This document shows positions 55,401-64,000 of a stretch of 64,000 bases of DNA, one piece after another. Position 1 is the first letter of the stretch, and every line of letters begins with the position of its first letter. The stretch is taken from NCBI GenBank assembly GCA_905178155.1, contig CAJINV010000008.1, positions 3,555,292 through 3,619,291 of the forward strand, written 5' to 3'. This stretch comes from Amoebophrya sp. A120 (taxonomy: Eukaryota; Sar; Dinophyceae; Syndiniales; Amoebophryaceae). The notes beneath the pieces are model-generated. The model saw only the letters and a program-made list of their open reading frames with translations. It was not told the DNA's origin and made no database searches. The translations under genes and the position numbers were made by a program.

Positions 55401-58400
55401 TGACAAGTTGCACTCCGCAGTGTAGTGCAGGTTTGCAAGTGCAGCCGCATCACAGATTCATCTGCTCATCCTGTTCACAGCATCACAAATTCCAATACAC
55501 GATTGGAAATGGCTCTCATGGGGATGCGCATTACAAGTCTTCCTGTCTTTGCAAATCTGCACTACAACTCTGGTGTGGGGACGTTTTTACATAGGATAGA
55601 AAAGCGCACCATGTCGCTGGGACAGGAACGGTATGGATTGCAAATATGTCTGGGTCTGGAAGAGTCGGGACTTGTCATGACCCGTGAGGTCTGTGATACT
55701 GGTGCTAGCATCACAGATTTTTTGAGAGCTTCTTGATGCTAATTACGCATGAAAACAGCGGAACTGTGGAGGGGTACAAGGCTGCACACTGAGTGGTGGG
55801 GTTAAACTGGACTAGAACCGTAAAACTCTCATTCATCATCATCATCATCTAATTACGCATGAAAAATTCCCTCTCCGCGTGCAAAGAACTGACTCCTCTT
55901 GCTGCTCATGCAACACAGATATTTTTAGAATCCGCAGACAGCATTACAAGTTGCATTCTTCCAGACCCAGACATTTTTACATTTGATAAACGGCAGCCGT
56001 ACACGATGTGGTCGGTGCTACTAGCCCTGCACTGCGGAAAAATTCCGGTGATCTCCGCCGGCGGGGGCGTGCTGTTTTCGCAGAAGGGGCAGTTTGCGTT
56101 GCGAGAAAAAATCGAGCAGTGCTTCTCTTGCTTAGAAAACGACGTTGAAGTTATAAATGACGAAATGCAGGAGCAGGAGAATTATCCAGAACATCAAGCA
56201 GCACAAAGAACATCTTCGAAGAAGAACTTCTACAACCAGATGAAAAAGAGCAAGCGAAGACCACAAATTCTGCGCCCGCAGGTGAAGATCATCGGCGTGC
56301 TGCCGGAAGACGTCAAGGTGGAGGGCCGGAAAAATAAAAGTGCCGAGTCAGCCTACGAAAACACGAAGCTGGTCGAACAAACCGTCAAGTACCGAGTCGC
56401 GGAGGACATTTGGCCCCTCCCCCCGAACTTCAACACGGTGGACCAGTTTGCAAAGATGATCAGTGGGAAGTCGCGGAAGAATGAGCAATTTGCCGAAAAA
56501 CTGGAAAACGTCGCCGATGTGGTTTTCCGCTTTCCAAGAGTCGGGCCGGGGATGCGGTTGACTTGTGCTCATAGTTCCTCTTGTCCTGCTGCAGATGTAG
56601 TTCTTGCAGCGGTGGACGGGCGATTTGAAGCGAATGAAAAAGAAAATAAACCGAGTGGTCGTCGTGTTTTCAGCAAAGAAGAAGATTTAGTTGTTGTTGG
56701 CCCTTCTGGCAGCCACCAAATAATAAATGATATCAACAAGTCCGAACAGTCGTGGGAAGAGCGATTTGGCGTTGCTCCGGCGTGGGGCGCGCCACCTGCA
56801 AAGCCGGATGTCGTGCCGCAGGTTGGTTTGATGGTGGAGAAGGAGAACGGAAGTAATGATCGTGCAAATAAAGCGATGAACCTCGGCACGACCAACGCCT
56901 CCGCCCAAGCTCATGCAGAAGGAACATCAAAGGCTGAAGATCGTAGCGCTGTCAACTCGTTGAACATCCGAAACCTGTTCGAGCAAATACATTCCGCTAT
57001 CGAAGTGGATTCAGCCAACCTGAAGAAATTTTTCGGCAAGATGCGTCTGACGCAAACGAGACAGCTAATTCAGCTCCCCGCGGGCGGAGATAAGAACACC
57101 CTGACCGGGCACATGACGCTGCGGTTCGGTCCAGTGGAGGTTGCGTTTTCCGCTGCACCATCGCACGATGGTGACCTGACGAGAAAGAACGTCGAGTACA
57201 ACCAGCAAATAAATGAGCTGAACATGATCCCCGCGGCGGCTCCAAGCAGCGGTGGCACGAGAAGTACAACCTCCAAATACGCGGAGACAATCGACTTCGT
57301 GCGCTCGCTATATTTTTCCACAGGTCAAGTGCAAGATGATGCGAAGAAAGAAGAAAAACTAAAACACGAGCGATCAGTGGCCACTACGGCTTCATCTTCA
57401 TCTTGCAACAATCTTCTCGGCATCCGCATCACAGCCAAGCCATTGGTGAAGAGCGCCAGCGGCTCGGGAAAGAAGAAGGACCAAGGTGGAAGCAACGTGG
57501 TGTCTTGTGTCGCGATTCCTTCGAGCCCGTCTCAGTGGAAAGCGTGTTGGGGCGAGATTACTTCGGAAAAAAAGAAGTTCCTGAACCTGTTTGACGAAGC
57601 TGCAGTAGAGCTGCAAGAAGGGCGGCGGAGTGTACAACTAGTCGTGCAGCAAGAACGTGCAGCTCGATCTTCGCCCGTAGTACAAGAAGAACCATCTCCA
57701 CCGGTGGAGAATTATCCGAGGCCGCGCACACGCACTAGCTCCACGACCGCGGACGAGAAATTGCGGTCGTTTCTCGGCACAATTTCGACCGTGGTGTCCT
57801 CCCGACTCTGCAGCTGCAGCCCCGTACTTTCCCGGGGGACGTGCAATGCTGCTCCTGCTGCTGCGCAGTTGTCCGGTACAACTTCTTTCGGAGCTCCGAG
57901 GGGTGCTGCTGCGACTTCCACCTCCAGAAGTGCCATTTCGACCACAATTGTTCCTGTTGTTCCACCTCCACCACCGCAAATAAACGAGGAACTACCGTCC
58001 ATCCACTCCACTCCGCAAAACAAGGCCGCGCCGAGTCGTGGTGGAGCTGGTCCTGCAAGTGCAATCAACAACACGAAAATAATAAATTCGCCCGATTCTA
58101 TTCAACCAGGAACTACAGGCAATCTCGAGAAAGCCGCCAGTGTCTGCACGGAATGGGACTTCAGCCCGCCGAAAGCGGTGGACCCGGCGAGGAAAGTGTT
58201 TGCGTCCCAAACAGCACGAGAAGCAGCCTCTGCTTCAGTGACGGGGCACGGAGCAGATCATCTTGTGCAGGGAACTCCCGACGTGAAGATGAATACGACT
58301 GGTGCTGGTAACGGCACCGAAGTAGAAGAGCAACAGAAGATGTTGCTGGAAAAGCTTTTTGACGTGGATCATTTGAATTACCGACGCGACGACGCAGTAT

Positions 58401-58822
58401 TCTCGTCCGGAGTGGACCCGTCTCCCAAGCAGAAGCAGAATGATGTTCATGCCCAACAAGGTGATGATGTTTTGGCGCTTACCACCGCTTTTGACACGGA
58501 AAGCGATGCCGAGGAACAGGATAGGTCACCGCGCCAAAAGCAAAACACTGCCAAAATAATCCACAACAACTACGCCGCTGCTGACAAAGACAAGGACCGC
58601 GACCAGCAAGAGGCTCCGCTGGCTCTGCACGTCACAATAAACAGTGGTCGGCACATGGCCAAGGAAATGCGTACGCTGACCGGCGCTTTTCTCGCGGGGA
58701 AGAAAACGGTCTGGCTCCCGCTGGGCAATGGACAGGGCGAAATTGAGTACGACTTGCGACCGGGCTTTCTCGAGAAGCAGCTCGTGGATTTGCAAGTGCT
58801 GGGGGTGTTTGGACTTCCGTAG
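52471..58822 (+). CDS. Trl1/Rlg1-like tripartite RNA (tRNA) ligase
   Basis: About 1,790 residues; exons 52471-54724, 55067-55319, 55604-55631 and 55994-58822. Trl1-type enzymes join tRNA exons using 2',3'-cyclic-phosphodiesterase, 5'-kinase and ATP-dependent ligase domains. Ligase motifs seen: probable nucleotidyl-Lys KWSG (about 245-248), CAESMSFKD (340-348), motif IV EGLVLHC (476-482) and motif V KYKFPNY (526-532). Kinase: P-loop CVFAPIGYGKSSFAEFL (about 730-746), followed by LVHIDGDALFYPD. Near the C-terminus LALHVTINSGRHM has the HxT pattern of 2H phosphodiesterases. Yeast Trl1 has about 830 residues; the excess is Ser/Thr/Asn low complexity (about 1,050-1,680). Introners of families C, B and A sit just after the P-loop helix and within the kinase; all excisions keep frame. 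Fairly sure of ligase and kinase, less of the phosphodiesterase. Only one HxT was located. Confidence 0.8.
54725..55061. mobile_element. introner, family C
   Basis: 337 bases. Left AAGGAAACCCCCCCCTCCCC, right GGGGAGGCGGGATTTTTCC. TSD GAACG. Excision joins FLVKEMN to DRRRSEVD. Confidence 0.93.
55320..55598. mobile_element. introner, family B
   Basis: 279 bases, TATCCGGAGTAAAAACG to CGTTTTTACATAGGATA. TSD GAAAA. Excision joins VKQTWEK to RTMSLGQE. Confidence 0.93.
55632..55988. mobile_element. introner, family A, enlarged by a nested insertion
   Basis: 357 bases, about 100 more than other A copies. TSD AACGG. Excision joins LGQER to QPYTMWSV. The extra length is the segment between two copies of CTAATTACGCATGAAAA. 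Confidence 0.92.
55739..55865. repeat. direct repeat bounding an insertion inside an introner
   Basis: CTAATTACGCATGAAAA occurs at 55739-55755 and 55849-55865, enclosing about 93 unrelated bases with an ATC microsatellite (CATCATCATCATCATC). This could be a secondary transposition with a long TSD or a duplication. Confidence 0.75.
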
Positions 58823-59521
58823 GAGAGCTAGACGACCAAGAATTTCATTATAGAATCAAAGTGATGACTTTTGTTGAGTAGTGCGAGTAAGTACCTCTAC
58901 CTGCCACGATCCCGTTCTTTGATTTCATTTTTATTTGCTCGACTGTGGACAAAATGAATGGCGACAAACTTCTGCAGGGCATAATGCATTGACGCGATAA
59001 AAATCTTTTGCTTTCCCTTTATTCCCACCACCACGACGACTTGCAAGCCGCATTGCGTTGAATTTTGGTACGGGAATAGATTACTCTTTCATGATTTTGG
59101 GGATTCCGCCGCTGTTCCAATTTGGTGCACAAGTCCACCTTTCACTTTTAAACACAGCTGAGCAGTTGTCGGTTGTCCTCCGTCGCCGTCGGCGCTGTAT
59201 TGGCAAAGACTGGAGTTCGGCTTCCAATGCTGACTCTTGCCTGATGGGACCGCCAAGTACTTATAGTACTTATTCGTTGCACGGTATGCGTACGTAAGAA
59301 TTGAATTGCAGTATTCTTATTGAACATCATCCGTCGCTCTCGCTGCCGTAGTTTCTTATCCTCGGTCGTCGAGAAAGCTGCAATGAGATCACGACTTTCA
59401 ACATCTGCTGCACCTCGTGCTTTGTTTTGCTTTTCCAACCTATTCTTGAGTGACCCGCCGGTCATCTGTTCGAGGAATTGAGGTCACGGCTTCATCTGTG
59501 TCACATTATTCGTAGACGATC
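58823..59521. other. intergenic, no convincing gene
   Basis: About 0.7 kb; short open frames only. Confidence 0.5.
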
Positions 59522-60560
59522 ATGCAAAAGACGATCCATGATCCGGGCGACGTTGTCGTCTGGGACAAGGCTTATCCGCGACAGGACAAGAAAATCAGCC
59601 CGGAAAGTGAAGATAAGGAGAAAAGCAAAGGAGAAATTATAACCGGACGTAAAAGTAAAACCGGATGTAATCACAACGACGATCGGGGACGGGACGATGA
59701 GCACGCAGAAGAAGAGGAGCTACCACGCCGAGAGGCCACCTCCGCTGGTGGTGCCAAATTCGACGAGGAAAAGGACAACAAGAATGCGACCAACGACCCC
59801 GCTAAAGCCCCGACCCTGACTCAGTTGAAACACGAGCTCGCCTGTGGCCGGCTCGGGGAGCAGATTTTGGAGCAGAAAGTCGCGGGGGCCGACGCTTTCG
59901 CGATACTCATTGGCTTTCTCCTGGCTTTCGTCGTGGAAAAGTTGCTTAGTTTGAACCCCTCGGATTTCCAAAACCACTTGTGGTTCAAGGTCTACACCTC
60001 CATGCTCGGGATCGCCTCCGCCTGTGGCTTCTCCTGCGTCTTGGCGCTCACGTTCCTCGGCGCGAAAATTCGAAGGTTGTCGGGGCGGAGTCTCTACCTC
60101 TTCGGCAGCAGTGACGAGGACGTCGACGCGCTGGCGGCCGCGGTAGGGGAACCGGAAATCACGAAACGGGTGCTGAGTGTGCGAAAGGCCAACGCGCAGA
60201 CGTCGGGCACCTCCGAAAGGTCGACCCAGGGGAAGCTGGCGTTACACGCACGAACGTGGTACTACGCAAACGCAAAGGTCTCGACCAAATGGAAATGGTA
60301 TTCGGATGTTACAAAAAATACGTTCCTACTTCGACCGCCTTTCCTGCTTCTGCCCTCCGCACAGACTCTACGCGAACGTGTTCCCGCTGTTTCAAATCAT
60401 GCTGATCTGCTTTCTCGGGGCGATATGCGTGAAGCAAATTGACGCGCTCGAGCAAGATCACGCGTGGCTGGCGCACCTGAACAACCTGGTGACCTGTATC
60501 GGGCCCATGGTCATGTATTTCTTTCTGTGCCGGTGCGGAGCTACCGAAGACTTGTCGTAA
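59522..60560 (+). CDS. membrane protein, unrecognised, with a frame change near 60260-60310
   Basis: The first frame (from ATG 59522) is highly charged for about 100 residues (DDRGRDDEHAEEEELPRREA), then has two membrane spans (ADAFAILIGFLLAFVVEKLL and YTSMLGIASACGFSCVLALT) and a polar loop. The frame then degenerates after about LHARTWYYANAK. A second frame continues with RLYANVFPLFQIMLICFLGA and a last span (LNNLVTCIGPMVMYFFLC), ending at TAA 60558-60560. A short intron from GTGGTA at 60256 to the CCGCACAG acceptor ending at 60364 would join HART to LYANVF in phase. A sequencing indel or a frameshift are the alternatives. About 310 residues in total and four spans. No family recognised. Confidence 0.6.
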
Positions 60561-61524
60561 CGCTTAGAGCCGTCTCGATGCCTGGATATAGACGGAGAAC
60601 AGAAGAGAACGGTCTAGCGAATGCAAATACTAAAAATAGATACATATTGTAGAGTGCACACATAGACATAGCGTTCGTGTGTACGTGTCAGTGGCAGCGC
60701 AGGAGACCGAACCCCAGCTATGCCGACAGAAGGTGCGGAGGAACTTTCAGGGGGATTTTTTTTCCTTCTGTTCAACGTTGCCTTGCGAGTGATAAAGCGT
60801 TATTGTAAGTATAAGTACGCTTGTTCTCCGTTTACGCATTTTCTGCTCTCCCAGTGCCGTGGCCGTCTCGTCCTGTTTTTTGTTCTGTGCACCACCTCCT
60901 TCGTTTTTTCATTCAAAGTCGTCCAGGTTTCTCTCCGTATCTCTGTGTATGAAGATGCGATGTCGTACAAGTTATATTTTTGGCCAACAGATTCCTTTGT
61001 CGTCCAATTTCGTCCTTTTGTTGAGGCCGGGCCTCTGCGTTTTTTTCGTGCCAACAGTGACGCTGGAACGACCGCGTATTCATCTTGCTCTCGGTTGAAA
61101 GTATCGTTTTTTACATTTTTTCTTTGAAGGCTCTTCAAGCAAATATCGGCAAAACATGTTCGCGCGTGAAAATGGAAAGTCAGATGACATTATACTTTTC
61201 CCCGAGTGCATTTAGATGATACTGATAGTAGACGATAGCCCGCCCCCAAGCAAAACAAAAATAAAAGGCTACTAGGGTTTTCGCATCTACTACTACTACT
61301 TCAAGCAAAAATTTTTGTCCCCCCATCCTAAAGTCGTTCCTGTACTAACAAACCTAAAAAGTAGTTTAGTTCAGTACAGTAGAAAGAGAAACCATTTGTT
61401 TCCAACGAACCTATTCCTAGCGTTGGAACATAAAACAAGAATAACTTTTCGAACCCTGCCGAAAAATTGGCATTGAGTTGCCCCGTCGCTGTAGTTGCCT
61501 GGAACCATCACACCATCCTCGACA
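60561..61524. other. intergenic, no convincing gene
   Basis: About 1 kb. A 135-codon hydrophobic frame at 60720-61127 has no motif and T-rich composition; I do not call it. Confidence 0.45.
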
Positions 61525-63837
61525 ATGAACCGGCCGGTGCGCGGTAGTTCTTCTGCCGCCGCTCCAAAAACCACCCCGCGGGGAAAGGCAACGGCGAAGA
61601 AGGGAGCCAACAGTCCCGCGGGAGGGGTAAAGGCGGGTGGTCCATCCGCGTCACGGGGTAACAAGGCAGGGACATCACAACCGGCAGGATCAGCCACGTC
61701 CATTGTTCTTCCAGGAACTTCTACTTCGCCACTCAGTGAGGAGGAAGAAAAAGCAGTGCTAAACTTTTCGCAAGCGCTTATCCGGCAGTTCGGCGCAAAC
61801 GAAGAGATTTTCACGCCGCAGCTCTTCGAGCGCGTTTGGCTCGACCTGGATCCCGCACGGCAAGAGGAGGTTTCGGTCGAGGAAAGGCTGCTGCCGTGGT
61901 AAAATACTCATAAGGAATGGTTTTGGTTTTCGTTATTTTCAGCGAGTAAGTATCTACTTCTGGTGACTTTGTTCAGTTCGCTACGTCGCTACAGTGCGAT
62001 TTTTCAAACTTTTTCCCTCTGGGATTTTCTTTTTAATATGATAATGTTTCTGGCTCGAGCTGGTGATATGTAATGTAGATGTTGAGTAAGTTCGTTGTCA
62101 GCAATTCATCAGAATCATCCGCACCATCTAAAACAGGCTGTCCGATCGTTTGGGTTTGTCCACGAGCGAGAGCAAGGCCGTGGTCTCCACCGCGTTTACG
62201 GCAATAAACACGGAGAATAAAGTGCAGAAGTCCCGCTTCCTAGAGGTCGTGCCGAAGCGCGTGGCGTTGAGAAAAAGTGGCGCAGCTGCAACCGGTTTTG
62301 TAGGTGCGCAGCCGCTGTCTTCTTCGGCCGGCACAGCAACGCAAGACCCGGCAAATCTTGTTTCGTCAACGAACCACTACCAAGAGCCGCCGGCTGCGAC
62401 GAGCTCCTCTGTGGTCGTCTCCTCGCCAACTAAGCCCAATACAACGACCCGCCCCGCCAGCGGCACGACCAGTCGAGCGTCACGAGGATCCGTGAGCAAC
62501 AAACCCGGAGCAGGACTACAGGCCCCTGGTGGTAGCAACAAGCTTCTTTCGTCACCCACGGGGAAACTACCCAACAAGGCAACCGCGGGAGCCGCCGGCG
62601 GTCCACTGCTCCCGAATACTAGCACAAGCACGACAGGAGCACAAGCGCCTCCCGGCTCTACAAGCCTGGCTGGCGTGGGATCATCAGCGGGGCAACAAGC
62701 CGGTGTGGGATCATCAGCGGAGCAACAAGCCGCAGTGAATATCACCAGTACACCGGGAGCCGACCCGGCACACCAACTCGATTCTAAGGCCAACTTGTCA
62801 TCCTCGACCTCAATCCCAACACAGCTGCCCACTTTGCTGGAGAACCAAAACTCCCTGCGAGTCGGCGCACCAGGTGGAGAGCCGCTGCTTAGCATGTCGA
62901 ACAGCATAAATTACTACACCGGGGGCGCGACGGGCGGGGACCAGAATAGTATGAAGGACTACAAATCTGCCACAGGAGCAGGAGATCAACACCACAATAA
63001 CGTGGTTATCGCCGAGGAGTTGGAGAAAATGACCTCCGTAAGCAAAATGTTCGAACAGTCGCAGAAAAAGATCCTGGACGAACTCGTCTCCATGCGAAAG
63101 GAAACGGAAAAAGCAAAGATGAGGAACTTCGACATCAGTACTATGATGATTTTTTTTACGAGGAACTCGAACTTTTGGTTCACTTTTTCAATACTCCACT
63201 ATTTTTTTCTGCCGCCGGTTGTGGTCCTGGTCTGATGTTAACCCAGATAGAACAATACAATGGACCTCTCGTCTGTGTCGGAGGGCGGGGCCAGCCTCTG
63301 TTCTGAGGTCACTTTTGAATTCTCTATAACTATAGTATCTTTCTGCATGATCGCGAAGAGAACGAGGCTCAGGTGCATACCTGAAGATGCTTAGTACGAC
63401 GTTCACGACATCGGAGTTAGTGTTATAATCAACGCCAAAATTTATTAACACACAAACAAAATTTTTTCTCTTCAGGCGCCAAACTCCGGGACGTGTTGAC
63501 GGCGTTAGATCAGAGCAACCAGTCCAACCCTGCCTCGTTATCTGGGACCAACAAGGGCGCAGGGACAACAGGCGCAGCAGGTGTTCCCTCCACGAATAGC
63601 AACCCTCCCTATTCCGCGCGACTGCCGGTTCCCCCGCTCAACAACAATGCGGGAGGTGGTAATATTACAGCCGCAAACAAGCAGACGACTCCCCGGGAGC
63701 AACCGCAATTGGGGGTTAGCAACAGCAAAGATCCCATGAGCGGGACCATGACCAGTGCGCGGACCGACATAACGCAGTTGAACTCCCGAGACAAACTCTC
63801 CACGTCCGCAGAGCGTATAGAAATAATTCATAAATAG
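61525..63837 (+). CDS. Ser/Thr/Gly-rich protein with small folded domain and coiled coil, unknown function
   Basis: Exons 61525-61898, 62137-63137 and 63476-63837 join in phase through two GT-AG introns (GTAAAA...AACAG and GTACTA...TTCAG), giving about 578 residues. Layout: basic disordered start (MNRPVRGSSSAAAPKTTPRG); a compact acidic/hydrophobic domain at about residues 72-160 (LSEEEEKAVLNFSQALIRQF, then FTPQLFERVWLDLDP) that spans the first intron; a long Ser/Thr/Gly/Ala region with a short tandem repeat (AGVGSSAGQQAGVGSSAEQQ); a coiled coil at about 430-465 (EELEKMTSVSKMFEQSQKKI); and a disordered Asn/Gln/Ser-rich tail. No family recognised. No introners. Confidence 0.72.
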
Positions 63838-64000
63838 AATAAATGCATGCCCGGGCAGTAGCAGGCTAGCGAGCCTGTGAGCCTAGGCTGAGGCTGGACG
63901 GGCGATATTTTATGTTTGTCCGAGCCTCGCCCTTTTCCGGTAGCCGGGACCTGATGACTGTGAGGGCGAGCCTCTTCCCGTTCTGGGTTGAAGTTTATTT
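63838..64000. other. 3' flank, nothing recognised
   Basis: Short GC-richer stretch with GAGCCTGTGAGCCTAGGCTGAG-like local repeats. The window ends before any further gene. Confidence 0.4.

Noticed and set aside
124-55988. Considered whether the short repeats form a CRISPR-like array
   Set aside because: Each element is an isolated insertion with TIRs and TSD inside eukaryotic coding exons; there is no regular repeat-spacer array.
60720-61127. 135-codon hydrophobic frame
   Set aside because: T-rich intergenic DNA yields Phe/Leu-rich frames by chance; no motif.
1-64000. Searched by eye for tRNA, rRNA and a dinoflagellate spliced-leader gene
   Set aside because: None could be supported; a covariance-model scan would be needed to exclude tRNAs.

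Overview
The window looks like a nuclear segment of a dinoflagellate-lineage protist, most probably a syndinian parasite of the Amoebophrya type. This is inferred from gene style, not from a database search. The reasons are: every recognisable gene lies on the + strand; coding exons are GC-rich and intergenic DNA is AT-richer; and coding sequence is broken about 40 times by small elements with terminal inverted repeats (TIRs) and short target-site duplications (TSDs). Removing such an element plus one TSD copy usually restores the reading frame. These are introners, and introners with TIRs and non-GT/AG borders are known from Amoebophrya. I sort them by TIR core: A (TGTCTGGGTCTGGAAG), B (AAAAACGTCCCCACACC), C (GAAAAATCCCCCCTCCCCAT), D (GCAAAAGTATCGTA), E (GAAAAATGCCCCCACCCC), F (GTCAGG..GAAATC), G (AAGTGTTACAGTTACAC), H (GTTCTCAACTGTTACA), I (AACTGTTTCACTGTGA), plus singletons J, K and one decayed copy. 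Nearly all begin TAT and end ATA.

Layout, left to right: 3' end of a Lys-rich protein (3-673); rhomboid-family protein (2233-6888); a long unrecognised gene (8679-28591); prefoldin subunit 6 (29914-30820); a single-exon unknown (31902-34394); a DRC12/CCDC153-like coiled-coil protein (35089-37534); a DegT/DnrJ/EryC1/StrS-type PLP aminotransferase (38727-41572); a DUF202 membrane protein (41972-42754); a fused mitochondrial pyruvate carrier MPC1-MPC2 (43854-45449); a small membrane protein (49369-50961); a very large Trl1-like RNA/tRNA ligase (52471-58822); a membrane protein with a frame break (59522-60560); and a Ser/Thr-rich unknown (61525-63837).

The most striking object lies inside the 8679-28591 gene. 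One exon is split by a 14.3-kb insertion (9815-24095) bounded by the 9-base duplication GTTTCTGAA. Its termini are inverted and carry arrays of a GAATCAGACTA-type subrepeat, in opposite orientations at the two ends. Inside is a many-exon gene (11175-22368) whose product has an AT-hook, a FLYWCH/FAR1-like Cys/His module, a putative Mutator-type transposase core and a SWIM zinc finger (CxCx9CxH). I read it as an autonomous Mutator-like element (MULE) that behaves as a giant introner and has itself been colonised by about ten small introners.

Most intergenic stretches of 0.4-3.3 kb show no convincing genes. No rRNA, tRNA or CRISPR was recognised.
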